Source: Vibrio aestivus (GTDB lineage: Bacteria > Pseudomonadota > Gammaproteobacteria > Enterobacterales > Vibrionaceae). Taken from it: DNA of 64,000 bases. Made by a program: the position numbers and the translations under genes. Within the stretch, counting starts at the first letter, position 1. Each line of letters starts with the position of its first letter. The DNA is taken from the NCBI GenBank assembly GCA_003263845.1, contig JYJN01000014.1, forward strand, positions 1-64,000, given 5' to 3'. Of this stretch, positions 9,925 to 20,033 are shown piece by piece. The notes beneath the pieces were generated by a model. It was not told where the DNA came from, searched no databases, and saw only the letters and a program-made list of their open reading frames with translations.

Positions 9925-10450
9925 TCTCGAGCAAGCATTAGTAGATTGCCACATGGTTGAACTTCCTTTCGTTCAAGAGAACCCTGCTCTTTGGCAAGCA
10001 TTATGCGCCCAAAATAGCGCGCTATTTGATAATGCTTGCCGAAATAAACCAGATACCCTACCTACTCATCATTTACTTGGCCTGTTGACCAAAGCGCATA
10101 TTGAATCCAGTACTAAGTTAGCCGATAGCAAGCAAGCTCGAAATGCCATGACTCAGGTGTTTCAGGAAACCTTGGGGGAAACCCATTCTAATAAGTTTGT
10201 AGACCAAACACAGAAGGAGTTCATGCTCGTATCTCACTGTTGGCTCTATTTACAGGGCTACCTGAACATGGACTTTGGACTGGCTAATGATCATGCTGAA
10301 AACTCTGCGATGCTGCTAGGACAACTTAAAACCAATGATAACCACCAGCTAAGAACCGAGTTCGTAAAATCCTACTACTTGGGTAAGCAACGCTCACCTA
10401 ACAATAAAAAAGAGACTTGGCTCGCCAAACTGCTCAATGGGTTCAAATAA
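9917..10450 (+). CDS. hypothetical protein coupled to yaeQ, 177 aa
   Basis: This 177-residue soluble, largely helical protein starts inside the last codons of yaeQ (ATGACTAA overlap), so the two are very likely co-translated. There is no signal peptide or membrane span. Blocks such as LLGLLTKAHIESSTKLADSK and CWLYLQGYLNMDFG suggest a helical bundle. The C-terminus is basic. I recognise no domain and infer only a possible link to YaeQ from the overlap. Confidence 0.65.
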   Translation: MTNLEQALVDCHMVELPFVQENPALWQALCAQNSALFDNACRNKPDTLPTHHLLGLLTKAHIESSTKLADSKQARNAMTQVFQETLGETHSNKFVDQTQKEFMLVSHCWLYLQGYLNMDFGLANDHAENSAMLLGQLKTNDNHQLRTEFVKSYYLGKQRSPNNKKETWLAKLLNGFK

Positions 10451-10818
10451 GGTGTTATACCCGCTATCTGATGTTGAATTTAATTTTCAGGAGTTTTCAT
10501 AAATATTTGTGACTAACATCAATCGAAATTCACAATGTTCTCTTCGTGCATATATTCAGATCGTGCCAACTAAATGCTTTAACAAACACACAAAACTTTG
10601 CGATGAATATTCAATAAGTTATGCAACAAAGAAAGACTCCATTCAAATTAATGCGAACATAATTATCATTAAATATGCCTATAAATAATCGCGATTACAT
10701 TTCTTATAAATATAATTTCATATCAATTTTTTGATTAGCATCACGCTACTGGACTAATCCAACCCACAATAACTTTTCATAGTCACCTAGACTTAACGGA
10801 CGTTGAAAGTTTACGGAA
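10451..10818 (+). other. AT-rich intergenic region, 368 bases
   Basis: This stretch precedes the diguanylate cyclase. It holds a GATGTT/AACATC pair about 40 bases apart (10470-10520) and a long AT-rich tract (10650-10735). No terminator, gene or convincing operator is visible. Confidence 0.45.
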
Positions 10819-12003
10819 ATGCCTACTATGACAGGATTGGTCGGTCGACATTTGGAAGAAATGGCAGACATGAGCTCAGAAAGAAAGCGTCGAATTGTTG
10901 TCATTTGTTCTGCTTTTTCGTTCGTCATATTGCTCGGCTACACATCCGTACATATGGCGGATCATAACTACCTTTTTAGCATTCTCAATCTTACTTGTGC
11001 ATTATGTATTTCCGTCAACACTTGGTATGCGTTGACTCAGAAAGAGTACAACGTCGCCGACGTCATCTTGAGTGGCATCTTACTTTTCTACGCAACCATG
11101 CTGATCTTCTACGGTGGCATGCTCGAAGATCGACTGTTTTGGTTATATCCGATCCTCGCAGCGGTGATCCTTATTAATGATTTCCGTATCGGAGTGTTAT
11201 TCAGTGGTGCGACAAACCTACTAATTGTATGTTCAATGCTGTTCACCGACGTGATTGAACTACCCGCTGGGTTTGCAGCAGATCGTTTCATTGTGAGCTT
11301 GCTGGTACTTTCTCTTGCTTGCAATATGTCTGCCTACTATTACGCACGGGCCATAAACTATATTCAATCGCTTTATACAGAGGGTATCGAAGATCTTGCC
11401 TACCTCGACCAACTCACAGGCCTAGCCAATCGTTGGAGCTTTGAAAATTGGGCGCACGGTAAGCTCAAAGAAGTCAAAGACTCCAGTTCGCTAACCGCTT
11501 TGGTATTTCTTGATATCGATGACTTCAAAGCAATCAATGATACTTACGGACACAGCATTGGCGATCGTGTTTTGCAGCACTTCGCTTCCAGACTCAAAAA
11601 TAATATTCGTAACAAAGATAGACGCACTGACAAGCACGATTATTCGATAGCTCGGTTTGCAGGAGACGAATTCGTTTTACTACTCTACGGAGTAAAAACT
11701 AAAAAGGACCTTGATAGTATTCTCGCCCGTATCAGCCACCTATTTGAAGACAGCTATCAAAGTTCTGAGCGCATTAACCGCCTCACAATTAGTATAGGTG
11801 CTGCTTTATACCCAACTGATGCAGATAATCTGGAGGAACTCACACGATGCGCAGACAAGGCGATGTACACCGCAAAACACAGTGGAAAAAATCAGTTCAA
11901 TTATTACCAAGGGGATAGGCTAAATCCGTTGAAAGAGTTCGACGATACGACAGCAACGAATGTCACTCCATTGACAACGAAAGGAGCGAAACACCTAGTT
12001 TAA
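10819..12003 (+). CDS. membrane-bound diguanylate cyclase (GGDEF)
   Basis: This 394-residue protein synthesises cyclic di-GMP from two GTP. Residues about 25-190 form six hydrophobic segments, a likely inner-membrane sensor of unknown ligand. The GGDEF domain follows, with LTGLANRWSFENW, FLDIDDFKAINDTYGH and the catalytic signature ARFAGDEFVLLLYG. The AGDEF form retains the residues needed for catalysis. The RxxD inhibitory site expected five residues before the signature is absent, because the loop reads KHDYSIARF, so classical product inhibition is unlikely. Earlier in-frame ATGs make the exact start uncertain (10819, 10828, 10861 or 10870). Confidence 0.9.
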   Translation: MPTMTGLVGRHLEEMADMSSERKRRIVVICSAFSFVILLGYTSVHMADHNYLFSILNLTCALCISVNTWYALTQKEYNVADVILSGILLFYATMLIFYGGMLEDRLFWLYPILAAVILINDFRIGVLFSGATNLLIVCSMLFTDVIELPAGFAADRFIVSLLVLSLACNMSAYYYARAINYIQSLYTEGIEDLAYLDQLTGLANRWSFENWAHGKLKEVKDSSSLTALVFLDIDDFKAINDTYGHSIGDRVLQHFASRLKNNIRNKDRRTDKHDYSIARFAGDEFVLLLYGVKTKKDLDSILARISHLFEDSYQSSERINRLTISIGAALYPTDADNLEELTRCADKAMYTAKHSGKNQFNYYQGDRLNPLKEFDDTTATNVTPLTTKGAKHLV

Positions 12004-12004
12004 A

Positions 12005-12290
12005 TCAAGCACCTCCGGTCATATACATAAACCACAAAGCGATCACACCCGCCATCACCAACCAAACGGCATACCTCACTGAGTTTATTTTTTCCTTATT
12101 GACCTTCACCACGGGCTTTACCGCAGCTTTCCGAGCTTTTTCTAAGGCACTGAAACGCTGATCGAACTCTTCTTTGCGTTTTTGCGCCGTATTCGCAACT
12201 TGAGTAAAAACGCTGCCTTTGGTCATCCGTAAAATCTTGTCGCGGGTCATAACGAGCATTTGAGTCTTTATGTTTAGGAACAACGGCCAT
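12005..12290 (-). CDS. small single-pass membrane protein, probable frameshift
   Basis: The C-terminal part is clear: a charged helical stretch (ANTAQKRKEEFDQRFSALEK) followed by one membrane span (RYAVWLVMAGVIALWFMYM) and a short tail. An ATG at 12290 has an excellent ribosome site (GGAGAGACCT) and reads MAVVPKHKDSNARYD, but it is in a different frame from the C-terminus. A one-base change near 12240-12250 would join them as ...NARYDP/RDKILRMTKGSVF. Without that change the frame is open from 12349, which lacks a ribosome site and begins with an unlikely Cys/Trp-rich sequence. Function is unknown. It is convergent with the diguanylate cyclase, one base apart. Confidence 0.55.
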
Positions 12291-12462
12291 AGGTCTCTCC
12301 TTTTACACATCTGTACACAGTAAGTATAGACGATGGTCTTTTCCGTCATCTCGGTTGTTCCGAAGCGTTCTTTCTAATATTTCGAACAACTAAATCAAAA
12401 CGCTTGGGTTATCACTCCCGTCTAAGTCTTTAGACTGTCAACATAAAACTAAGGGGGTCATC

Positions 12463-13314
12463 ATGGCAAATCAAAGAATCATTCAAAGCGTACTCAATGC
12501 TCATCCAACGTCAGATGGAGAAGGTGTGAAGATACGACGCGTCGCCGGTTTTGATAATCCTAACTTTTCTCCATTTTTAATGATTGACGAGCTCAAGTCT
12601 GACAATCACGCAGATTATGTCGGTGGGTTCCCAACCCACCCGCACCGAGGAATTGAAACCTTGACCTATATGTTAGAAGGGCACTTTCAGCACAAAGATC
12701 ATATGGGTAACGTTGGAGAACTAAAGTCTGGCGGCGCTCAATGGATGGCCGCGGGTCGAGGCGTACTACACAGTGAGATGCCCATTATGGAGTCAGGTCA
12801 ACTGCACGGCTTTCAGATTTGGATAAATCAGCCGAGTCAATTCAAAATGTCGCCTTCTCAATATGCTGACTATCAGGCAGAGACTATTCCGGAATACAGA
12901 GGCGACGACACAGGTAAGTTACGAGTGATTGCGGGAGAGGTAGAGATACTCGGTAAACACTCTTTGGTTGGCCCGGTATCGAATAGTAGTGCGACATTTT
13001 CACTATCGGATTGGCAAGCTCATTCTCAAGAGAGTATCACCATAACTCGACATTCCGGAGATAAGGTGATGCTGTTTGCATACAAGGGCAACGCGAGTGT
13101 TGATCAAAAAACGATTAGTGAAGGTCAACTCGCATTTCTAGGAAAAGGGGACGAGTTTAAAATTTCGACTTCTACAGATTGTGGTTTACTGATTTTTACT
13201 GGGGCACCAATTGACGAGAAAATCGTGCACTACGGTCCCTTCGTCATGAACAGTGCAGAAGAGATTGAACAAGCAATTCGAGATTACAACCAAGGTGTTT
13301 TCCACAGTTACTGA
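12463..13314 (+). CDS. pirin family protein
   Basis: This 283-residue protein has two cupin domains. The N-terminal metal site is visible as FPTHPHRGIETLTYMLEG with HKDHMG, and RGVLHSEMP follows; these are the pirin His/Glu ligands. Bacterial pirins bind iron. Some, such as YhhW, have quercetin dioxygenase activity and others modulate central metabolism. The C-terminal cupin (TGAPIDEKIVHYGPFVMN) is typical of YhhW/YhaK relatives. A strong AAGGGGG ribosome site precedes the ATG. It converges on ppnP with a shared terminator. Confidence 0.9.
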   Translation: MANQRIIQSVLNAHPTSDGEGVKIRRVAGFDNPNFSPFLMIDELKSDNHADYVGGFPTHPHRGIETLTYMLEGHFQHKDHMGNVGELKSGGAQWMAAGRGVLHSEMPIMESGQLHGFQIWINQPSQFKMSPSQYADYQAETIPEYRGDDTGKLRVIAGEVEILGKHSLVGPVSNSSATFSLSDWQAHSQESITITRHSGDKVMLFAYKGNASVDQKTISEGQLAFLGKGDEFKISTSTDCGLLIFTGAPIDEKIVHYGPFVMNSAEEIEQAIRDYNQGVFHSY

Positions 13315-13412
13315 ACGATAGGCAAGCATATTTAGATCTTAGACCCTTATAGAAGAATCTGAGTTGAACGTATCTATTAAGATGCAACCACTGCCTTTTC
13401 AACTCACTGTTA

Positions 13413-13442
13413 GCCACGCCTTATAGGCGTGGCATTTTTATT
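13413..13442. terminator. bidirectional intrinsic terminator
   Basis: The perfect stem GCCACGCC/GGCGTGGC with loop TTATA is followed by ATTTTTATT. It lies between the convergent pirin and ppnP genes. Confidence 0.85.
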
Positions 13443-13455
13443 GAGTACTTTAAAA

Positions 13456-13737
13456 CTACAAATATTCGCACAGATAAGCCGTTGCTTGCTCAACTTTAAG
13501 ATCAAAAGAAGAGTCTCCCGCTACATCAAACGCCTCACCCGCTTTAAACGTCGTCCAGTTTGCGTCACCTTCGCGTTTAATCGTTAAAGCACCTTTCACT
13601 ACTGTCATCTTTTCAGGAGCTGCGGTACCAAACGTATATTCACCCGGAGCCATGACACCGACACTGCTATCGCCATCTGCCTGAGTAAAACCTAATGACT
13701 TTACGTTTCCATCGAAGTATGTGTTTTCTTTAATCAT
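13456..13737 (-). CDS. ppnP: pyrimidine/purine nucleoside phosphorylase PpnP
   Basis: This 93-residue one-domain cupin belongs to the DUF1255 (YaiE) family. It cleaves diverse nucleosides with phosphate to give base plus ribose-1-phosphate. Family features include the start MIKENTYFDGNVKSLGF, the GVMAPGEYTFGTAAPEKMTV block and the closing ATAYLCEYL. Length is the family norm. It stands alone, facing pirin across a terminator. Confidence 0.92.
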   Translation of the reverse strand: MIKENTYFDGNVKSLGFTQADGDSSVGVMAPGEYTFGTAAPEKMTVVKGALTIKREGDANWTTFKAGEAFDVAGDSSFDLKVEQATAYLCEYL

Positions 13738-14044
13738 TTTATCTTCCTTGAGCTTAAATCTAGACCTATGGTCAGTCCCTAGTTTTTATCTGATCAGCTC
13801 TAAAATAGCAATCATTAACTGACTCAATAGATTTCGTGAGTCGATCAAAGCAAACACATCGAGTTATCATCTACAATTAATAAGGTCTAAATTTGAATAG
13901 GAGTGGCACTTAGGCGCGGCACTATCATTAAATGATTGAATCTTTTGGTAAGAGATCAAACTTCTATTGTCACAGTTTGCTCCCAAGACAAATTTATTTC
14001 ACTCTCACATTGGTACTAAACCACAATTTACGCGTGAGAAATAA
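13738..14044. other. intergenic region, 307 bases
   Basis: This stretch lies between the divergent ppnP and DUF2850 genes. A TGGCAC at about 13908 is not followed by the GC element of a sigma-54 promoter. I see no RNA gene, hairpin or repeat. Confidence 0.4.
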
Positions 14045-14536
14045 ATGGTAGTTCAAAGTCGTAAACCTAGTAGCCAGCCGTTACTGCACACTATGGTGTC
14101 GAACAAAAACGTGTTTAGAGTCGTTGTTGGTGGCTTTCTTGGAATATTATCAATTGGATTCGCGAGCCTGATATACGTCAGTTATCAAGACTACGTGCAC
14201 CCAAGGCATGTCTATGGTTCTTGGATTGAAATTGGCGCACCTTCCTATGACACAGACAAACTTACCCTCAATGAGCAAGGCGTGTTTCGCAACGCTCGTC
14301 TGATATCCACTTCCTTCGATTTCGATGGTAAAGAAATTTTCATCGAAACGGGTCAAGGTGTCACTATCTATCGCCTAGCAGGCACACCCAACTCTCCGCA
14401 GCTACGTCGAGTTCAACCGAATAGCCCAACTCAGCGCATGATCAAAGAGGGCTATGAAAACACGGTCGATATGGAAGGTGGTGGTCCAGCAAAGAATCGG
14501 CGCGCAGCTCTATCGGAACATTTTAATAATAAATAG
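14045..14536 (+). CDS. DUF2850 family membrane-anchored protein
   Basis: This 163-residue protein matches DUF2850, a family I know mainly from Vibrio. A single membrane span (RVVVGGFLGILSIGFASLIYVSY) follows a short basic cytoplasmic start. The C-terminal domain of about 110 residues would be periplasmic and begins with the diagnostic HVYGSWIEIGAP. The domain is probably beta-rich, and the family has no known function. A second ATG at codon 17 (MVSNKNVF) is a possible start. Confidence 0.85.
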   Translation: MVVQSRKPSSQPLLHTMVSNKNVFRVVVGGFLGILSIGFASLIYVSYQDYVHPRHVYGSWIEIGAPSYDTDKLTLNEQGVFRNARLISTSFDFDGKEIFIETGQGVTIYRLAGTPNSPQLRRVQPNSPTQRMIKEGYENTVDMEGGGPAKNRRAALSEHFNNK

Positions 14537-14719
14537 CGTTGCGCGCGCCTAAACCACTGAGTGTCGCACTCAATCGATATTTTCGTTGATAGCCCTCAGC
14601 CTTTTTCTGAGAAATGTCACTATTTCTAAGCTTCGTAATGGGATAAATCCAACGACTTTCCCTATTGAACCACTATCGGTATATAATCAAAAAATATTTT
14701 AAATCAACAGAGTAGCACA

Positions 14720-15841
14720 ATGACTGAATGGCTAACTCAAGTGACAACGTTTATCCAAACTTGGGATAACAGTGTCCTGTTTATCACTGCTGCAAGTTTT
14801 CTCGCATGGATCATATGGCGTGTGCTTTATAAACGTTTAGAATTCATCACCGCAAAGACGCCGTTTCACTGGGACGACTTAACCCTTCAAGCATTAAAAA
14901 CGCCTATCAGTACGTTAATTTGGTGCTGGCCTGCAACAATCTCTTTGGGCTATGTCCTTCAAAAGCATATCGAATCCGAGCTTAACTGGCTCAATACACT
15001 CAAATTACTGCTTGTAATCAGTATCTTTGTATGGATTACGCTTAGACTCATTAACAATATCGAAGAGTTTGTCCTTGAAAAGCAAACTCGTGATGAAACA
15101 ACCGTCCAAGCCGTCGCCAAAATAGCGCGTTTATTCTTCATGACAGTTGGCGCGCTAACCGTCATGCAGGCGTTTGGCTTAAGCCTATCCGGCTTACTCA
15201 CGTTTGGTGGTGTAGGTGGATTAATTGTTGGTTTAGCCGCTAAAGACTTACTTTCGAACTTCTTCGGAGGTCTGATGGTTTACTTCGACCGACCTTTCAA
15301 AGTAGGAGACTGGGTTCGTTCCCCTGACAGGCAAATTGAAGGCACGGTCGAGCGTATCGGATGGCGTATGACCATTATTCGCACGTTCGATAAAAGGCCA
15401 CTTTATGTACCTAACTCAGTGTTTAGTAGCATTGTGGTAGAAAATCCTTCTCGAATGCTAAACAGAAGAATCAATGAAACGATAGGCGTGCGATACTCCG
15501 ATGGTGAGAAAGTCGAAACGATCGTTAATCAGATTAAATCGATGTTACTTGAGCATCCTGATATCGACTCGAAGCAAACTTTGATTGTGAACTTCAATGC
15601 TTTCAGCGCTTCTTCGCTTGATATTATGGTTTATACCTTTACCAAAACCGTCAACTGGATACGTTTTCACGAAGTGAAACAAGATGTACTACTCAAGATC
15701 CAAGAGATAATCGCGGACAATGAAGCTCAAATCGCATTCCCAACACAAACGCTGCACTTCTCCCAACAACGTGACGGTGAGTACAAATCTCAGCCAGTTC
15801 CTGAGGATGCTGCTCCCGCTCATCAGCCTCCTCCCCTATAA
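14720..15841 (+). CDS. MscS-family mechanosensitive channel
   Basis: This 373-residue inner-membrane channel would release solutes on hypo-osmotic shock. An N-terminal helix and two or three further spans precede the pore helix GGVGGLIVGLAAKDLLSNFFGG, which carries the Gly/Ala packing pattern of TM3. The conserved MVYFDRPFKVGDWV and the beta domain follow at once. The C-terminal alpha/beta domain ends near residue 350 with a Pro-rich tail (PVPEDAAPAHQPPPL). Length places it among YbdG/YnaI-like mid-sized members rather than MscS itself. It is a single gene with its own terminator. Confidence 0.9.
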   Translation: MTEWLTQVTTFIQTWDNSVLFITAASFLAWIIWRVLYKRLEFITAKTPFHWDDLTLQALKTPISTLIWCWPATISLGYVLQKHIESELNWLNTLKLLLVISIFVWITLRLINNIEEFVLEKQTRDETTVQAVAKIARLFFMTVGALTVMQAFGLSLSGLLTFGGVGGLIVGLAAKDLLSNFFGGLMVYFDRPFKVGDWVRSPDRQIEGTVERIGWRMTIIRTFDKRPLYVPNSVFSSIVVENPSRMLNRRINETIGVRYSDGEKVETIVNQIKSMLLEHPDIDSKQTLIVNFNAFSASSLDIMVYTFTKTVNWIRFHEVKQDVLLKIQEIIADNEAQIAFPTQTLHFSQQRDGEYKSQPVPEDAAPAHQPPPL

Positions 15842-15870
15842 TCAGATAGGCGAAGTTCTAAACTAAAATA

Positions 15871-15904
15871 AAGAGGCCCTTTGTATAAACAAAGGGCTTC
15901 TTTT
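15871..15904. terminator. bidirectional intrinsic terminator
   Basis: The stem GCCCTTTG/CAAAGGGC with loop TATAAA is followed by TTCTTTT. It lies between the MscS-type gene and the 3' end of dbpA. Confidence 0.8.
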
Positions 15905-15927
15905 CATCTGAAACGTTACCAGTCCGA

Positions 15928-17307
15928 TTACATCTTGATGAAGCGTGCTCTGAACCGGCGACCTTTTAGCTTGCCATCCTGAAGCTGCTTTAGCGCTTTA
16001 CTGGCAATCTTCTTATCAACTGCAACATAGGCACTCATTGTACATGTTTATCTTGCCAATCAGTTTGCCATCTAAACCCGCATCTTTAGTCAGTGCACCT
16101 AAAATGTCTCCTGGGCGAACTTTCTGCTTTTTGCCACCAGCGATTTGGATTGTCTTAAATGATGGTGTCATCGGCTGTGCTGATGTCGGCTTTTGAGGCT
16201 TTTCTGATGGTGTCACCTCAATATCCATATACTCTTCAATTAACGCGACTTTATAACCGTCTTTTTGGCCAATGAAACTAAAAGCGTTACCCTTGCTTCC
16301 AGCACGCCCCGTTCTACCGATACGGTGCACGTGAACTTCAGGATCTCTTGATAATTCAAAGTTCAAAACCACATCGAGGTTGTCGACATCTAAACCACGT
16401 GCGGCCACATCCGTCGCAACAAGAACAGAGACACTTTTGTTCGCGAACATTACCAAGGCTTGGTCACGCTCTCGCTGCTCCATATCGCCTTGGAGTTCGA
16501 TAACACTAAAACCTCGGTGATGAAGCTCATCAGCCACGTTCTGCACTTCTTTCTTGGTATTACAGAAAATAACCGCGGATTCTGGCTGATGTTTTAGTAG
16601 TAAAGTTTCGAGCAAATCATCTTTATCTTCATTACTTTCTACTTCATAAAACGTTTGTGAAATTGAAGAGCCAGAGTGTGTTGAAGCGACTTTAATCAGT
16701 TCTGGTTGCTTCATTACTCGTTGAGCAATCGACTGAATCTGCGCTGGAAATGTGGCGCTAAATAGTAGCGTTTGGCGGTCGCTAGGAGCTTGAGCAATAA
16801 TCTCATCCAATGCATCTTGAAAGCCCATATCGAGCATGCGATCGGCTTCATCAAGTACTAAGGTGTTTAACTCATCGAAAGAAATACGGCCTTTACCCAA
16901 GTGATCTAGGATACGTCCCGGTGTTCCAACCAGAATGTGTGCTCCATGCTCTAGAGAACCAATTTGCGGCCCATTGGCATACCGCCACATAATGTCAGCA
17001 CCTTAATGTTATGGATACCACGAGCAAGCGTTCTTATCTCTTTAGCCACTTGGTCAGCAAGTTCACGAGTTGGGCAAAGCACTAAAGACTGAACCCGGAA
17101 GCGTTTCACTTTCAGGTTACTAAGCAGGCCTAAGCTGAATGCCGCCGTCTTACCTGAACCCGTTTTACCTTGGCCAATGACGTCTTTCCCTTGCAGAATC
17201 ATAGGCAAGCTTTGCTCTTGAATTGGCGTCATAGTTTGAAAACCTAAACTATCTAATGTAGATAGCAATTCTGGCTTTAAATTGAGTGATGAAAATGGCT
17301 GGCTCAC
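15928..17307 (-). pseudogene. dbpA: ATP-dependent RNA helicase DbpA, two frameshifts
   Basis: DbpA is the DEAD-box helicase that remodels 23S rRNA during 50S assembly. The 16951-17307 frame holds the Q motif (TPIQEQSLP) and Walker A (GKTGSGKT). The 16016-16990 frame holds TPGR, VLDEADRML, SAT and HRIGRTGRAG. A third frame down to 15928 holds the C-terminal DbpA RNA-binding domain (SAYVAVDKKIASKALKQLQD then KGRRFRARFIKM). Restoring one C in the C-run at 16968-16972 joins the first two parts as GGMPMGPQIGSLEHG. An indel near 16038-16043 joins the last two. Two single-base faults in a core gene point to sequencing error. Confidence 0.88.
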
Positions 17308-17602
17308 GGCAGGCTCCTAACGGGCGAATTTGGGCAGGTATTATCTCCAAATCTTACTCAGTTGCCAGTGTTTGTTGATATTTTTCCATCAAGCTTTTCT
17401 TTGTATCCCTTTCTCTACACGGGATTAGTAGCACAGCAACAGGGCCTAAATTCATCAGATACTGCATCGAAGTCGATACACTGGTGCAACGGCATACATG
17501 GAGAGTGTGATTCAAACCTAACATACTGAATAAACGCAAAACTTAACTGCCAACTACAATATAGTAGTAAAAAAACATAATTATATTTGGCTAGGACGCG
17601 CA

Positions 17603-19186
17603 ATGACGCAATCATATCAATATCGGGAACCCGAACGTTCGCGGGAGTCTTGGTGCCCGTTGAACTACAAAGTGGTTTGTATGTTCATACTGATTTTTTC
17701 TGGAACGGTCATCCTTTCCGGTTTTGTCAGTATCTATGCAGCAAATCAACACGCTAAGGCTTATGGCGATAGAGCACTGACCGAACTTGAACGAAGTATC
17801 GACAATATCTCGCAAGAACTGCGAGTGCTGTATAGCACCATCTCACCTCAATGCAGCGATTACGACAAGTTTAAATTAAGACTGCAAGGCTATGAGTCGA
17901 AAATGATTCAAGAAGTGAAAGCCTACTCTAGGAACCACTTTTTCTGCAGCAGTTATGAGGGCCGCATTGATGACCGAATGAATCGACATACACTTGACGT
18001 CATCGAGCGTTCTACCCATGCAACGAGCATTGCACTGACCACTTCAGAGCTAATGTCTTCGCAGCTCACGGTTTTTGCCTCAACCGGAAAAGGACGGGGT
18101 TACAGTGCCACGATACATCCAAACCAGTTTCTCAGTGATGTGTCTAATACCCTAACCAGCGAACAATACCACTACGAAGTTCGAGTCGGCACACAAGCTA
18201 TTCCATCCTCTCAACCGCTGTTTGATAATCCAGACACTGAACTCTATTTTGCATCTCATCGTTATCCAATCTCGTTGAGAATTCAACTGGGTAATGCTGC
18301 CTACCAAACATACTTTATCAACCATATTTGGCAGACCGGCTTGTTTGCTTGCCTGTTCGCCTGCCTCTATTTGCTTTACTTTCAAAACCGACGCTCTAAA
18401 AACTCAATAGAGTTTGCCCTTCGAGAAGCGATCCACGAACATAAAATCAAGGTTCACCTTCAACCGATTATTGATATTTATAGCCAAACCGTCGTAGGTA
18501 GCGAAGCGTTAAACCGTTGGTATCACCCAAAACAAGGCTACATTTCCCCAGATGTGTTTGTTCCACTCGCAGAGCGACTAGGCCTAATCAACGAACTCAC
18601 CCAAAATACATTCGCTATGATTACGCGTATTCTGAATCAAAACAAAGTGGAACTGGCGCATCAGTACATCAGTGTCAATCTGAGTAGGCAACTCATCACT
18701 CAACCGGAGTTCATCGAATTTTTGTTGGATTACGCAGACAAGAATGTATCCATCGTGGCGCAAATTCTTTTGGAGATCACCGAAGATCATAACTTGGACG
18801 ACCAAGAGCTGGAGGTGGCAATCGCCTCACTTAGCCGTTTGAAAGAGAAAGGTTTTCGTATCGCCATAGATGATTTTGGTACGGGATATTCCGGACTCGA
18901 TTTTATTCGTCAGCATACTTTCAATGTCATGAAAATTGACAAAGTGTTTATTAATGGCCTTCGTAAGAATGAAGCGATCGCTCCGGTTTTAGTTTCCATG
19001 ATTGAGCTCGCAAGGGAGTTAGATATGACGGTGATTGCCGAAGGTGCAGAAACGCAGGAGCAAATCACTCAACTGCGTCAACTCGGCGTGCAATACGTAC
19101 AGGGCTTCTACTATTCAAGAGCTATTCCACCCAAGGATTTCGTTAGCTTCGGCCAACAACCATTTGTTGGGCAATTGATCTGCTAA
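17603..19186 (+). CDS. CSS-motif c-di-GMP phosphodiesterase (EAL)
   Basis: This 527-residue inner-membrane enzyme hydrolyses cyclic di-GMP. A first membrane span (VCMFILIFSGTVILSGFVSIY) and a second near residue 245 bracket a periplasmic CSS domain with the diagnostic FFCSS and a partner Cys in SPQCSDYD. In this family the two cysteines form a disulfide that keeps the enzyme off, and reduction by the Dsb system turns it on. The EAL domain has SEALNRW, ITEDHNLDD, IDDFGTGYSGLDFI, IAEGAETQEQ and QGFYYSRAIPP, so catalytic residues look complete. It converges with the LytTR regulator, about 11 bases apart after restoration of that gene. Confidence 0.93.
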   Translation: MTQSYQYREPERSRESWCPLNYKVVCMFILIFSGTVILSGFVSIYAANQHAKAYGDRALTELERSIDNISQELRVLYSTISPQCSDYDKFKLRLQGYESKMIQEVKAYSRNHFFCSSYEGRIDDRMNRHTLDVIERSTHATSIALTTSELMSSQLTVFASTGKGRGYSATIHPNQFLSDVSNTLTSEQYHYEVRVGTQAIPSSQPLFDNPDTELYFASHRYPISLRIQLGNAAYQTYFINHIWQTGLFACLFACLYLLYFQNRRSKNSIEFALREAIHEHKIKVHLQPIIDIYSQTVVGSEALNRWYHPKQGYISPDVFVPLAERLGLINELTQNTFAMITRILNQNKVELAHQYISVNLSRQLITQPEFIEFLLDYADKNVSIVAQILLEITEDHNLDDQELEVAIASLSRLKEKGFRIAIDDFGTGYSGLDFIRQHTFNVMKIDKVFINGLRKNEAIAPVLVSMIELARELDMTVIAEGAETQEQITQLRQLGVQYVQGFYYSRAIPPKDFVSFGQQPFVGQLIC

Positions 19187-19197
19187 CGCTATCAAAC

Positions 19198-20003
19198 TTA
19201 ATAGAGCGACGTAAATTGACTTTGCATCGCTCTGCTAACGGGGAGTTTATCTCCCTCAATCAGCACTGACATCTTACCCGTAAAGTCTTTCTTCACCTTT
19301 TCAATGCTGCGACATTGACCACCGTTGAGCGGTGAATTTGCCAAAACTTATCGGGGTCAAGTTGGGACAAGAGTTCACGTAAAGACGTTCTGAGCAAAAA
19401 CTCTTCGCGTTTGCCACTGGTATTCGTCATCACCGTTACATACTTGTCCTCCGCTTTGAGATACAGAACATCCGACACCGCCACTAAGTGAATGTCTTCA
19501 CCCTTTACCGCTTTAATCCAGCTGAGATAGCTAGGGGCTTTCTCTGTTGCCGTTAATTGTTGTATTTGGCTCAGTAACGATTGCAGGTCTGGGCCGCTTT
19601 CTGGCTTGTCCTGTTCGAGTTTTTGCTTGAGCTTATCAATACAGCGATCAAGCCGTTTATCGTCAAGCGGCTTCAGTAGATAATCGACGGCATTGGCTTC
19701 AAAGGCTTGAACGGCATACTCGTCATAAGCGGTAATAAAAACAACAGTCGGAGCATTAGATAGCTGAGCTAAACGCTTTGCCAATGTGATGCCATCCATT
19801 TCAGGCATTCGAATGTCCAAAAATGCAATATCTGGCTGATGGTTTTCGATCAAATCTAAAGCAACTTGACCATTTTCAGCCAAAGCGACCACATCCAACT
19901 CTGGCCATGCTTCGGAAAGAGCACGATTAAGGTGGTGCCTGAGTAATGGCTCGTCATCTGCAATGATGGCAGTTGTCGCTCTTAGATTGATAGATAAACT
20001 CAT
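19198..20003 (-). CDS. LytTR-type response regulator, C-terminus frameshifted
   Basis: The receiver domain (residues about 10-125) has IIADDEPLLR, the phospho-acceptor in IAFLDIRMPEMDG, and the Thr/Lys switch residues (FITAYDEYA, YLLKPL). A LytTR DNA-binding domain follows (YLKAEDKYVTV, RREFLLRTSL-like segment, FWQIHRSTVVNV). As written the frame stops at 19293. A single-base insertion near 19307-19312 continues it as IEKVKKDFTGKMSVLIEG and LPVSRAMQSQF to a stop at 19198, which is the usual end of the domain. It pairs with the upstream LytS-like kinase and closes the seven-gene operon. The array at 25837-25924 is its likely target. Family relatives are BtsR/LytR. Confidence 0.87.
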
Positions 20004-20033
20004 AGCAGATTCCTTTGCTCGTTTGGATAATGG

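Noticed and set aside
10640..10680. A Fur-box-like stretch (AATTATCATTAAAT) before the diguanylate cyclase
   Set aside because: Only about nine of 13 positions match one half of the consensus and the other half is absent in an AT-rich region.
13900..13930. A TGGCAC resembling a sigma-54 -24 element
   Set aside because: The required GC element at the proper distance is missing.
16810..16992. A plus-strand 60-codon frame within dbpA
   Set aside because: It is a shadow of the helicase coding sequence.
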